Positions 23,629-35,652 of a stretch of DNA of 64,000 bases are shown here, piece after piece. Made by a program: the position numbers and the translations under genes. The stretch's first letter is position 1, and each line of letters opens with the position of its first letter. The notes beneath the pieces are model-generated. The model was not told the DNA's origin, did not search any database, and saw nothing but the letters and a program-made list of their open reading frames with translations. Origin of the DNA: Burhinus oedicnemus (Eukaryota; Chordata; Aves; Charadriiformes; Burhinidae); contig VFFE01007079.1 of NCBI GenBank assembly GCA_008921705.1, forward strand, positions 625,473 through 689,472. The letters are read 5' to 3'.

Positions 23629-23704
23629 CATAGAATCATAGGTTCTTTTGGCTGCCAGGGCACACTGTTGACTCATATTCAACTTGCCATCAACACAAAC
23701 CCCC
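23629..23704 (-). mobile_element. CR1 LINE scrap with interior joined to 3' tail
   Basis: On the minus strand, 60 bp (23704-23645) match part of CR1 ORF2 after the polymerase motif, encoding DGKLNMSQQCALAAKR. They differ at only 4 of 60 positions from the CR1 copy at 45.3 kb. Directly after AAAAG comes CCTATGATTCTATG (23642-23629), the CR1 3' terminal octamer repeat. About 550 bp that normally lie between these points are missing. A minus-strand frame of 65 codons crosses the join by chance. Confidence 0.85.
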
Positions 23705-23709
23705 AAGGT

Positions 23710-26700
23710 TTGCAAGGGGAAGACAGGAAACAATCTCTGCCGTGAACCTCACCGCTGTACCTGCAGGTATCCCAGATTCCTCTCTCCCTTGCAGGCAGAG
23801 CTGTAGCCAGAAGAGCTTCTGCCACTCTGCTCTGCATATGAATTTTCAATTAATACCACATCAGAGAGAATCCTCAGCTGGGCTGCAAAGCTGAAGCCCC
23901 CACGTAACAGCGCTGCTTCTCTGAGCCCTGGCTGTCCATGGGCAGCCACTGCCCGCCCCGTGCCCAGGGAAGAGTCTCTGGGGCAAGGGCAGGCGTTTTG
24001 TCCTGTGGTTCGGACAGCACCTGAGGCACAGAGGATGGCAGCTGGCAAACTCGTAACAGCCCCTATTCTCTTCAGTTTGCTATACTATTGATAATAGCTG
24101 AAAATATTTTCTCACTGCATTTGTGTATTCTTTCCTTATCCTCTTCAGTAGCTCTGGCTTCAGAAGCAGCGATAGCGTGACTGGTACCCTAACACCTCTT
24201 CTTTGAATAATTGCCTTTCTGGGAAGTGTGGGTTTAGGGGAACAGCCGTGTCTCACTCAGCCACTCACATATTTCCCTGAATAAGACCTTCTGAGAGAGT
24301 ATTTTGCATAAGCAGAATTAATCAGCTTGGTCCTGCTCTTGTGGTCATGGGGAGCTAAGCTCTTGCATGGATTTCATGTGACGTACAGAAGCTCTGCTAT
24401 GAAAAAACAATGAGAGCGCATGGCTAAAACTTCTTTAAAGAAGCAAATGTTAGATAGCAAATCAGCAGTAGTACCTTCCACTAACTACTGTGCATTCTAC
24501 CGATCATTATTTTCTCCAAGCAAAAGAGCAGACCGTTTCTTGTCTGAGTCTGTTTTCCTTTTAGGAGACTATTATATTTTTCAACCATATTTCCCAGTTG
24601 TTATATGTGCCAAACAGGTCAGCATCAATGATGTCAATACCCTCCCCCCCTACCCCCGAAGGAGCTCTAGAATTCTGCAAAATGCCAAAGATTTTCTGGC
24701 AACCAAAAGTTACCAGGGCTGGGAGACTGGGAGGAAGGGGTGTTTTCACTGAAGATCCAGTCAGGAGCATATCCCTCCTTCCGTTTAATAGTATTTCCTT
24801 TATAGTTGCTGAGATGTTTTGAAACATAAAGCTTAATTATTACAGGTACTTACGCATTGCACACCTCTATGACAAACAATTGTCAAAGCCGTCAGCTTCG
24901 GCTGCCAATTTATTCGAAATAAACACATCAGGTGAAATAGACCTTCCCATATTTGAGTAATTGTCTCGTTGAAAAGTGTTCTTAAAAAAACAGTTGTCAG
25001 ATTCTCAGTGAATCTCATTGTTTACTCTGGGCTACAACATCTGAAGTTAGATTTCGTATCTGACTGCTGTCACAGTGATTGAAGTCAAAACATCCTGTTC
25101 TATCTTTTGTTTATGTACTGCAGCCAGCTCCACAGATTTGTGCAACTAGAAACACAGCTAAAAACTGCTTTATATATGTGCTCCCTGGCGTACTTTTCTT
25201 TCTGTAAGATGGACTATACCACTAATCTTATCTGACAGAAAGAAAGCCAGCATTAGGTTTGCAAGCAAGTGCTCAAAAAGCAGGAGGAAATATTTATAAA
25301 ATAAAAATCCATAGGAAATTTGCCAGCTATTGCTCCAACCATTATGATGGTGGTTCTGCGAGAAGGCATCTCAAATTGCACTCAGAGCTTACGTTTGGGA
25401 AAAAATCAGCATGCAGTCAGTTAGGGAGGAAAACTGCATTTCACTAGCACCTCTGCTCTGGTGCCTTCTCCGGCACACACGGCGCACAGTGGGAGCTTTT
25501 GAAGGGGGGAGCAGGGAAGCTCAGCCTCCGTGGGTAACTGGAGCTGAGGTGTGCTGCCATGTCCGGCATTGCGGTCCCTAGCTGCACCCTGACACTTCTC
25601 GCACGCTCCCTGGGGCGGTGCTCGGGCATTCCCAAGGGGAACATTTCCCTGGGCATCTGGTGCTTTCCTGTGGCTGGTGGCAGCCTCTCCCTGTACCTTA
25701 CTGCGACCTTGGGGCTGCTCCTCAGAGGCAGCCAGGTCTTACCATTGACTCAGTTTGGAAACCAAGAAGAAATGTGGTATTCCAAAGTGACTACATCTAC
25801 ATGAAATAAATTCACTGTCCTTTTAATATAAACTTAAGTATCCAATTATAATTTGAGCTGCTTACTTTTAATACATGAAGGAGCTGGGAGAGCAGTCTGC
25901 GATTACAAAGCAAGACAAGAACTGTCAAATGAAGCAGAGGTTTCTGTGCTGGGAGCCACATTCCTTCAAGCTGCACCCAGAGCGCTCCCACTTGGCAGAG
26001 GCACTAAGAGGATTTGATCCTGCTAAGTGCTGATCAGAAGGGGAATGAGGAGTACGGCCAGCCAGATCCTGTCCTCGGCCGCACCGAAGGGATGTTCATT
26101 CATTTTATTTTACTATCCTGCACTTTCTCACCTGCAGGTGACTGATGCTCTCATTCCCACTTCAAATAAGAGTGTTAGTAACCTGACGTCACCCTGCGGA
26201 TTGGTTTTCAAGTGTATGGGATGTAGATGAAGGATTTATTTTAAAGGGGGAGGAGAACGCACACGTTCTTTTCCATCTGTTTGCTTGCCACTACTAGAAC
26301 TAGAAGGCCGTTTTCACGGTGGAGCTTGCAGTGTCTCTGTAGCTATCTGCATGCATAGCTGCCACATCTGCAGGTACATACGGGATTGCTCACTTTTCTT
26401 TTGAAGTCTCCGGACTCCCAGCTGCTATACACACTGATATTCATGGCTGTTGATTTGGACAACAGCTTATGGATAGATGTCCAAACACATGGCAGCCCTG
26501 TACTTGCTACACAGCTTCTGCCTCTATTATAACAGCAATCGGCCCTGCAAGTGAGGACCATCTTCTTAACTCCAGTTCCTGCATCTTAGGAAGTCTTACC
26601 TATCTAATACAAACTGGGGGGATAGGAGCGGGACAGGCAAGGGTTGCATACAGGCAGTTGAGATAAATGATGGCCAGGCAAGTATGTAAAAGGAGTATTT

Positions 26701-28190
26701 GTGTACAAGACTGAACATCTGATTTGAAGGTGGCATGCAAATGCCTGACAAGAAACTAATACTTGCCTGTAAAATGCTTTTCCCAAGGAAATTAGAGGCC
26801 GTATTATTTGGGCAAGGATTGCTCACTGTTTCCTTGAAGAGAACAAGATGGGAACCAGGATTCTGCTGTAAAACTTTATTCTTGTTAGTGAGCACAAGTT
26901 CCAGTGGGAAATGCTGTCTTTCATAACATTTGTAATTTAGGGATGATGTAGGTCTTCACTATGCCACAAGTAAGACTTCAGAGAGCAGAGCAAAATTTGT
27001 ATGTAGTATTGGGATATAGATGCTTCTCGTCTCAGTCTTTGTTCCTGCTTTAACATTCATATGAAAGCCCGCTGTTAACTCATTTAGCATTTTGGCCTCA
27101 TAAAGAAGCTACATTACTTGTTAAAATGCTACTACATTTCCTTTCAAGCCTGATCATTCCCTGGTTTATTGTGCTCAGCCTTCTGTGATGAGTCTGTCCT
27201 CTTTAGCACAATGTGCAACCAGCAATTTTAATGTATAAAGATCACTTCGGCTGACTTACTCTTTGAATGAATAAAAGCTTTGTTCTTGTGTCTGAGAACT
27301 TTTTTAAAAGCTTATGTGCATTTCTAAATGTTTCCAGTATCATAGCATTTTGGTTTTATGTTCCATGCAACAATTTTAATTGGAGTAGACTTTATGTTCA
27401 ATTTTCAAATTAAGGTGTTGGAGGATAATAACACCGACATTATCATTTCATTATCCAGCTTAATTTCTTAAAAATAATGAGTTCAAATTTTTGTAACAAG
27501 TGAGTTCTCTGAGGTCTCACACTGCGTATCCTCACACTAAGTAGATACGTCAGTCGGACTTAACAAAAGGGAAACCATTAATAAAACTGAACAAGGGACA
27601 CTGTGCTAAGCTAAAGCTACATCCAGATAGTACTCCTGATATTTCCAAAGCGATTTCCACCACATTACTTAGTTCCTACTTCACAGAGTAGATGACAACT
27701 GATGACATCAACTGTACAGCCTGAAAAGATGGCCCCTGCCTTGCACAGCTGTTCATCCAGCAGATGCTGGTCGTGGTTGAAGAAGGAGCGAAGAACAAGG
27801 CAAAATTTTCAGCCGCTTCAAAGGAGTCTGTGCTGCAAGTCCCCAAGAGTTCACGAGATGTCTCTGCAGCAAGATCAGTGCCATAATACAGGAAATGCAG
27901 AAATCCACAGTATAACTAATCCAATATCATTTGCACAGATAAGCTATTATTCTGTTCTAGGCTTTAAAAAATAAAATGTCTTCTCATCTCCACATGGCTC
28001 CTTGATTCCTATTAACAAGTAAAAACGTTAATTATCTAGACTGTCTAGATACCATGTTGCAAATCTAACACTATGAGATCAGCATATGTTGAATAAAACT
28101 TCTTTAGAGTTCACAGAAGACCGCTGAGAGCTAGCAGACTCTCAGACAGAGAAGATGGCTGCAAAGAGGAAAGACCTCCATTTTATTCTT
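23710..28190. other. Gene-free stretch
   Basis: No gene recognised. GC is higher at 23890-24040 and 25440-25740, with some CpGs in the latter, but neither reaches CpG-island density. Frames there reach 100 codons without any recognisable product. From 26900 on the sequence is AT-rich. Confidence 0.5.
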
Positions 28191-28196
28191 GAACAC

Positions 28197-28466
28197 TGTG
28201 CAGAGGACAAAAAATAGTGGACTTAACCTGTCATACAGACGATTTAAGTTGAGCATAAGGAAAAAGTTGTAATGGTAAGAATATTAAGAATGGGATTAGT
28301 CTGTAAGGTTGTAGCCTTACCATCATTTCAGGTTTTGAAGAACAGCTTAGAATGACAAATTATTCTTGACAATTCTTTAGGTATAGTTCATTCTGCCTAA
28401 GGGAGAAGAGATGGACTCAATGACTTCTCAAGATCCCTTCTATAGTTACTTTGTATGATCTTACGG
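28197..28466 (+). mobile_element. Old CR1 LINE 3' end
   Basis: The order of words follows a CR1 3' region: GAGGACAAAAAATAGTGG, then GATTTAAGTTGAGCATAAGG with AAAAAG after it, a diverged GGTTGTAGCC, CATTTCAGGTTTTGAAGAAC, then GATGGACTCAATGACTTCTC followed by AAGATCCCTTC and a decayed terminal TTGTATGATC. These correspond to the C-terminal coding end and 3' UTR. The copy has lost all reading frame and is much more diverged than those at 33.8 and 45.3 kb, so it belongs to an older layer shared with other sauropsids. Confidence 0.8.
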
Positions 28467-29164
28467 TATCACAGCTGCAGATCTCTAGAGTTTCTTTCAA
28501 ATTTAGAAAATATCTATATTTGAAAGTGTTCATTAGCAAAGAGACCACTATGTAAAGAGTTTTTTGGTGGGGGAAGGATTTATCAGCTCTATACAGCAAT
28601 TAAAAAGTTCTTGCAGAAATTTAGCTTCTATTGTATTGAGAGCATAAATCATAATGTGAAATATGAGGAAAGGAATGGAGAGAACTCCATTACACAAATT
28701 CCATTCCACTACAAACCACACATGATTTAGGAGAGGATAGCAAATGCTCTGAAAATTATCTGGTCCTGAAGGAAGCATCAGACCAACATATCTGATAACG
28801 AGACATTCTTGCAAATATCTGGTTAGTCTCCAGCACCACATCTTTCAAGATGAGATTTGATTCCTGCTGAATGAGTTTATACCAGATTAAGAGTTACGTA
28901 TTTAATCTCTCAGCTGTTAAATCACTATGGAAAAGTAAAGAGGTCCTATTTTCTTTTTCTCTTAACTGCCTAACAATTTTAGTTTAGTTCCTGGACTACA
29001 ATTTATAGGGTATAATCAGCTATAAAAGTTCCTAAGTAAAAACAACTTCAAGAAATACTGTGGTTAATTCAAAAGCTTTTAAAGAAGGAGTTTAAGAGTT
29101 TTCAGGGCATATAATTTAATCCTTCCTATTTCAGACATTGTACTATCAACAGACCTAGTTATTT

Positions 29165-29250
29165 TTCAGAACCAATATTTCTATTGCAATATTTCTAGTT
29201 TCTATTGCAATATGCTATATTTCTAATTTCAAAATTTCTAGTCTGTTTCT
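29165..29250 (+). repeat. Degenerate local repeat of TTTCTA units
   Basis: ATTTCTATTGCAATAT and close variants (TTTCTAGTTTCTATTGCAAT, TATTTCTAATTTC, ATTTCTAGTCTG) follow each other with irregular spacing over about 85 bases. It looks like replication slippage in AT-rich DNA. Confidence 0.6.
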
Positions 29251-31774
29251 AGTCCAGATCTATTTTGAATTTCCACTTACTGAAACTTTTCAAAATAAAA
29301 CAACTTTTGCCAGAATAGCATTTAGAATGCCATTCATTTTTCAATGTTTCTGAAATCATGCCTCTACTCGCTGCCTTGGACGCTGTCTTGGGTGATGCCC
29401 AGCTACCAAGATTTGGGTCACCGGATAATACCCAAATACCATTCAGAACACCAAAACTTCTTTTAAGGCTTGTATCAAAACTCATGTCCTCATGAACTCC
29501 AACACATCTCATCAAAAAACGCTGAGCTGCTAAAATTTGCAGTGTAAGACTCTTCGCTGGACACTTCATAAAGTAAAAGAATGCGTACTATCTCAGCTTC
29601 TATCTGGGAACATTATGGTGAGGGAACGTGTTCTTATTTCCACTCAGTATAAAACTGTCACCCTGCGCTAGCTATCGCCGTAGACAGAGCGCTAGACATT
29701 GGCAGGGCTCAGATGGGGGACAGAGAGTGCATTTTTGTGGAAGGGTTATTGCTGACAACACAAGAACAATAAATTAGATTCAGGAATAAAAGAAGACATT
29801 AAGGCCCCCATGGCACCATCTTAAAAGAATTTAATATTCTGAGATATTTCACTTTCTACTGTATCTACATGCCATTTATAATCCAGACAAAGCAATATGC
29901 AGAAAACAAATGAGGTGTAATTTTCATGCTAATTATGCCAGATGCATTTATCCTTTTGTCATATTTATTTTTATGTTGTGCCTTTAAAATATAAAAAGAC
30001 AATAATATTAAGACACACAAATTAAATTTTAACATTGTTTTGCCTTCTGCATTCCTTCTGTTTTGCATAATAATTCCCAGTTGACATTTCATCCTGTCTT
30101 CTCACTTATATTCCCAAATGACAGAGTTATTTATTCCCTTGGCCAAACCCTGGGGTTTCTTTTCAGTTCTTGCTCAGTGAAACCTTGAATGAAATGTGCG
30201 GGTGTTCTGAGCAAGGGCAGGAAGAGAAATTAGAAGGTCTAACATTGTTTCGCTTGTGATTGTGTAAATCAGGGGCAATATAAATGAAGTTGAGGAATTC
30301 ACCAGTTTTACAGTGCTGTATGTGATGGTAAAGAATTGGGTTGATCAGTAGCATCCATCCAGTGTCACGTGGCATTGACTAATCCTTTTTCATTGCTGCT
30401 ATGTTGTGCTGAGGCAAATTAAATTATAGATTAAACCCACCAACCAGTTCTTGAGTCAGAATATAGTTACAGCCATTTTAATAACATGTTTCATAAAGGG
30501 ACCCAAGTTGAAAATGTTGTAATTTATTTATCAATGTTCTTTAATATTTCAGGCAGTTCAGATGATCATTTTTATTTATTTATGTATTTGAAGATTTATT
30601 AAATATGCCCATCATCCTTTCTGGGTGAGTCTACAAAACTGACATCACAAGGAACTTAAGCTGAACTGATGTATCTCACTACCAAATTGTCTTTCCCAAT
30701 TTGTCCCAGTAATACGCCCACCACGTAGTGCCCCTTTGCAGTCACGACATTGCGATTCTGTCTGGGAGCAGGGAAAGCAAATTTCACACGTGAGAGCTTT
30801 TCATGGAGCTCTCACCTAGACTGAAAAAACTACAAACTCTTGAATTACCTTTCCCAAAGGATCTATCTAGCAGCGAAGAACAGGAGGATGGGGAAATTCC
30901 AACTCTAGCTGGAACTTTATATCATCTTGGGCCTAATAGGCTAAGAAAAACACTGGGAATTGATCCACATCCACAATGATGCTGAAAAAGTGCTAAGTCT
31001 CAGGCAGAGACCTGGCTTATATCCTACTTACATCTAAGAATAATCCTTGGCTTCATCTCATAAAGGACAAAAATAATGCAAGAGTTTATGTCAGTATATT
31101 TGCTGTTTATCCCATAATCTTTTTTCTCAAAAAGTGGTATCAAATACTGAATCTACCAATTTCCCTGTTTAGATGGCCTGGCGCTACATCTGCTGTGACA
31201 ACGGCAAGTTTTGCTACTGTTTTCCTAAATACGGTTCTTTAGAGACACGTGCTGAAAAATCAGTAGTCATAGAAATTAGGCTAATTAGACTAGATTAAAA
31301 TTACACTCCCAGAATTATTGCTGAGCCAAAATTTGATGTAAATTTCTATTTCTGTTTTTTATATGCCCCATCTCAGCATCATGCCAATTTTCACATCTGT
31401 TCACGTTAAGACAGCAAGACTATTAACACATCCTTCCCTTATTCTGAAAATAACCTACTTGAGACACAGCCTAATCCACAGCAGAACCAGAGCAAGTCAT
31501 GAGGAGGAACCCCACACAATGTCAGAGGTTCAGATGAGCAAAGCCAAATGAGCATAGCCCATGACACGTCCCATATTATACTTATCCTCATGTTTCATAG
31601 CAGTTGGAAATAATACACAAGACAGCTGGCAGGGAAGATATTGGGACTTGCTCATCTAACCAGTGAGCTACAAACAGATGTTGTGCATGAAATAGGAACC
31701 ACTGCCATTGACACATCTCACACGCCAGACGGTGGGGCAAAGTGACTCAACCTGACATGAAGAGGAAATTGTGT

Positions 31775-31810
31775 GTGACATGTCCTTCATTTCAATGAGT
31801 AACATGTCAC
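31775..31810. repeat. 9-bp inverted repeat hairpin
   Basis: GTGACATGT (31775-31783) and ACATGTCAC (31802-31810) are exact reverse complements around an 18-base spacer. The stem is too short to suggest a microRNA precursor. Confidence 0.75.
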
Positions 31811-34198
31811 TTCTGGCCCAACTTTTCATCTGAAGCATCAAATGCTATTTGACAGGACATACATGTGATTTCTGGGGTGGTGAAAGTCTGCTTATATATA
31901 TGTACACACCAAGTATAATGAGAGGCATGGTGACTACGCAGCAGGAAAATAGGATTTCTGCACTTAAATGTATTATTGGAATCCCTTATCAGGATTTTAG
32001 ATTATATTTTGTTTTATTGCACTACATTGGACTAACATTTCTTATAAATACTGTCCACAAGCATTAACAATCACAGTCTAGAGGGGTAATTGCCAATGTT
32101 TAATTCTTTCTTACAAATCATTGGTTTGCTTCCAGCAGCGCTGTTTCTAACTGACTGGACTGAAAACATTGTTCTACATTGATGAGTGCATAAAAGATAA
32201 TGAGAAACCGTGTGAGAAGCGAGGAGAGACAGTGAGTTGTGTAGGTATATGGCTGTGACAACAGAAGATTTGGAAGTCTCCCCTGGTCCTCGGTCAGATG
32301 CTTCTGAACAATGGTGCTTGCTCATGTATCTGGTTACGCAGTGACAGCTTTCTTTTCCAAACTCAAGACTCCAAATCTGAGAGAAAATTGGCATTTTACT
32401 GTAAGGACAAAATCGTAGAGCTCAGAGAGAGCTGGAAGTACTTCATGAGTTCCTTTCACAATACAATTTCTCCTGGTAAACAAGGGCTCTAGTTGCCATG
32501 GGCAAAGTTATAACGATGTGAATGAGAAGAAATTCCCCACGTAATCATGCATAGGTATAGCTGGGCCTATCCTTCCACGCCTAACTTGCAAGTCTATAAG
32601 ATCCTTGGATAAGATGTGTACAGCACTGTGAAACAGGCTGACAACCAGGGAGCAAGAGAAGGAGCTCAGGGCACCAGAATGGAGCAGCACTGTGTACAGC
32701 TCCTTGCAGATGGCATCTAGCTTAGTGCTAGATGTTTTGGAAGAGATTCGTCTGTGAACAATTCCAAGTGAAAAAAATTATTACTTTCTTTAAATTGTAG
32801 GCAATGTTCTAACCTCACACAAAGAATCTAATCCTTGTGCAATAGGTTTCTTCATTCTGTTAAGATCACTAGAGACAGTAAAGAAAGAGGAATTGCCCCA
32901 GAACAGCCCTGGGTCTGAAATACAGACACTCATCCAGCAAAGTACTTGACCATGTGCTGAAATTCAAATAATTAAGAGCCTACTGGTGGGCTCGGTAATA
33001 TTCTGTAGTTTACACAAAGCTTTATGGGTTCTGCTAGACTTTATGTGAATAAAAAAAGCTCTTAAAAAGCTTCACTTCCTCCAAGCTTCTCAAATTAGAG
33101 GTTAGGAGAGAACAGAATGATTTCAGTTGGTAAGGATGAACATCTTGGCCAAGAGTAAGTTGCAAAATACCCACCCACCTCCTTGTTGCTCACTTATGGA
33201 TATAAAAGGCCTATAATAAGCAGAGAAATCTGGGAAAGGAGGTCTCATGGCAGTGTAGCACCTCAAATAGTTTGTACTCAATAATTAACATTTTTCCTTG
33301 ATGCTTTAAATTATCAGATATTCGCAACCCATATGCAGTAGAGAACAAAGCAGATTTACAATACTAACAGGAATTTTATTAGTGGCAACATTGGCAGTAT
33401 GCATGTAGGCAGAAAGCCAATGGGTACCAAAAATTGGGTGAGGTTTTTTGTTGAATTAGTCATCCTCCAATGTTCATCAAAGTTTTATTTCTGATATTCA
33501 AGTTTGCAAGTCCTGCTCCAGCTGCCAGGACTCAAGACTTTAGTTCAGGTATCAGAAAGTGATGGATATTGACTGCAGTAAACCTAAGAGTTGACTCTGA
33601 AGAGACCTCATAGCACTGCCAACATGTTCAGAGACAGCACTAACTCCTCAGTTTCAATGTTCTGCTCTTCTATAGTTTACACCCAGCCCCAGCTGTTGCA
33701 TCTCTCCATGGGCAAGCGTTCCCCAAGCTCCACAGCTGCTCTAACCATGTTCTTATTGTAAGCTCCATCTGAGAGGAGATACACAGCTCCAGGACAGACA
33801 ACCCACTTGTGTAGGGTCAAGTGTAGGGTCCTGCACCTGGGGAGGAAGAATGCTAGGCACCAGTGTAGGTTAGGGGTGGACCTGCTGGAAAGCAGTTCTG
33901 AGGAGAAGGATCTGGGAGTCCTGGTAGACAGTACATTATCCATGAGCCAGCAATGTGCCCTTCTCGCCAGGAAGGCCAATGGAATCCTGGGCTGCATAGG
34001 GAAGAGGGTGACCAGTAGGTCGAGGGAGGTCATTCTCCCTCTCCGCTCGGCACTGGTGAGGCCACAACTGGAATACTGTGTCCAGTTCTGGGCTCCCCAG
34101 CTCAAACGGGACAGGGAACTGCTGGAGAGAGTCTAGCGTAGGGCAACAAAGATGACTGGGGGATTGGAGCACCTCCCTTATGAGGAAAGGCTGAGAGA

Positions 34199-34592
34199 GC
34201 TGGGACTCTTTAGCCTGGAGAAGAGAAGGCTGAGGGGAGACCTTATTCTTGCTTATAGGTATCTAAAGGGTGGGTTGAAGGAGGATGGAGCCAGACTCTT
34301 TTCAGTGGTTCCCAGTGACAGGACAAGGGGCAACGGGCACAAGCTGGAACACAGGAAGTTCCATTCAAACACAAGAAAAAACTTCNNNNNNNNNNNNNNN
34401 NNNNNGCTGGGACTCTTTAGCCTGGAGAAGAGAAGGCTGAGGGGAGACCTTATTCTTGCTTATAGGTATCTAAAGGGTGGGTTGAAGGAGGATGGAGCCA
34501 GACTCTTTTCAGTGGTTCCCAGTGACAGGACAAGGGGCAACGGGCACAAGCTGGAACACAGGAAGTTCCATTCAAACACAAGAAAAAACTTC
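34199..34592 (+). other. Exact 187-bp duplication across a 20-N gap
   Basis: Bases 34199-34385 and 34406-34592 are identical over 187 bp by direct reading, and the only thing between them is the 20-N gap. The left copy ends with ACTTC at the gap and the right copy begins with GCTGGGACTC. This is what results when two contigs with overlapping ends are laid side by side instead of merged. The real locus probably holds a single copy. Confidence 0.92.
34386..34405. other. Assembly gap (20 N)
   Basis: Twenty unresolved bases inside the CR1 copy. Their true length is probably negative, since the flanks overlap. Confidence 0.99.
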
Positions 34593-35147
34593 TTTACGGT
34601 GAGGGTGCCAGAGCACTGGAACAGGCTGCCCACGGAGGTTGTGGAGTCCCCTTCTCTGGAGATTTTCAAGACCCGCCTGGATACAGTCCTGAGGAATGTG
34701 CTCTAGGCATTCCTGCGTCAGCAGGGGAGTTGGACTAGGTGATCTCTAGAGGTCCCTTCCAACTCTGAAAATTCCGTGATTCCGTGTCAGCCAACCCTAG
34801 TGTTGGCTGCTAGGATCTCTGCTACTGATGATTCCCAAATCAGACAGCTTTTATGGCCACTAACAAAAAATAGCAGAGAAACTGGAAAATACTTAATTTT
34901 CAGTCAGAAAGTGCAAGACCCAGAAACTGTTTATCATTTTTAAATCACCAGGTGTCAGTGTTTCAGAAAAAATTCTTTGAACATTTTCTGGTTCATGGGG
35001 AACTAAAAACATCAACATTGCAATCTGATACCAAATCTAATCCTAAAAAATTTAAATACCCAATGAGTCAGAAATCAAACCCATCAAACAGCTCTCCAGT
35101 TTTAACTTGCTTAATGCCAATTACAGAATTTGGACTTGCAAATAGTA

Positions 35148-35187
35148 TCATTCAGAATCATTCAGAAATATCAGTATCATTCAGAAA
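35148..35187 (+). repeat. Short direct repeats TCATTCAGAA
   Basis: The decamer TCATTCAGAA occurs at 35148-35157, 35158-35167 and 35178-35187; the longer word AGTATCATTCAGAA occurs twice. It is a small slippage duplication. Confidence 0.85.
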
Positions 35188-35604
35188 TAAAGACATCATG
35201 ACCATGCAGACAGGTCATTGTCAGATAACTCTCCTTTGTTTTCTGTCTAGTATTTATTTACAAAATAAAGAAATATTTGAAATAATGAGATGTGGTGTCC
35301 TATGGACATACACTTTATCATACACTTGATCACAACTTCTTAGACACCAACATCAATATTTGTTTTGAAACATTTTTATGCAATGGGGGCATTAACAGTT
35401 GTTTATGTTGAGTCTCTGGTGTCTAATAATAATCATACTGCAGACTTTATCTTTGCAGGGCCAATTTTGTGACCCATCTTCTCTATTTAGCCCTCTACTT
35501 TGACAAAACCTGTGGCAATATGATTATATGGACCTATATCCCTCTGCCAAATTTAGCTGAAATTTGCTCGTGGGTTAAAAAAAATACACAATATTGTCTT
35601 CATA

Positions 35605-35652
35605 TTCAAATTCAAATATTCAAATATTCAATTCTGCATTGAATATTTGAAT
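35605..35652. repeat. ATTCAAAT tandem units with a perfect 14-bp hairpin
   Basis: Several ATTCAA(AT) units in tandem are followed by a perfect inverted repeat: ATTCAAATATTCAA at 35618-35631, a 7-base loop (TTCTGCA), and the exact complement at 35639-35652. TTCTGCA recurs immediately after the right arm, so the right half may have formed by a template switch during replication. Confidence 0.88.

Larger units (their letters stand above)
28470..33800. other. Gene-free AT-rich stretch
   Basis: No gene recognised. It includes a run of degenerate TTTCTATTGCAATAT-like units at 29165-29250, a clear hairpin at 31775-31810, and long AT-rich non-repetitive blocks (for example 30420-30620) of the sort that in birds sometimes are conserved non-coding elements; conservation cannot be judged from one sequence. 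Confidence 0.5.
33807..34706 (+). pseudogene. CR1 ORF2 C-terminal remnant
   Basis: The frame encodes the region after the reverse transcriptase palm (residues such as [12 protein letters not shown] and [14 protein letters not shown]). Only one internal break is visible, a TAG at 34134-34136 where related copies have CAG, consistent with a single C-to-T change. The frame continues on both sides of the N gap; 187 repeated bases plus 20 N equal 207, a multiple of three, so the continuity across the gap is fortuitous. With few lesions this copy looks younger than the one at 28.2 kb. Without endonuclease and polymerase domains it cannot make an active protein. Confidence 0.85.
33821..34790 (+). 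mobile_element. 5'-truncated CR1 LINE 3' end, split by an assembly gap
   Basis: CR1 is a chicken-repeat-1 non-LTR retrotransposon. The copy starts inside ORF2, after the polymerase active-site motif (GGGTCCTGCACCTGGGGAGG onward), runs through the C-terminal region ([23 protein letters not shown]) and the 3' UTR (GGACTAGGTGATCTCTAGAG), and ends in two ATTCCGTG units at 34771-34786. A 12-bp tandem duplication sits at its left edge (33809-33830). It is interrupted by 20 N at 34386-34405 with 187 bp repeated exactly on both sides. 5' truncation is usual for CR1. Confidence 0.95.

Noticed and set aside
31775..31810. Hairpin considered as a microRNA precursor
   Set aside because: The 9-bp stem is far shorter than the roughly 25-30 paired bases a precursor needs.
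34152..34706. 184-codon plus-strand frame
   Set aside because: It runs through 20 N and reads the same CR1 segment twice. It is an assembly artefact within a transposon, not a gene.
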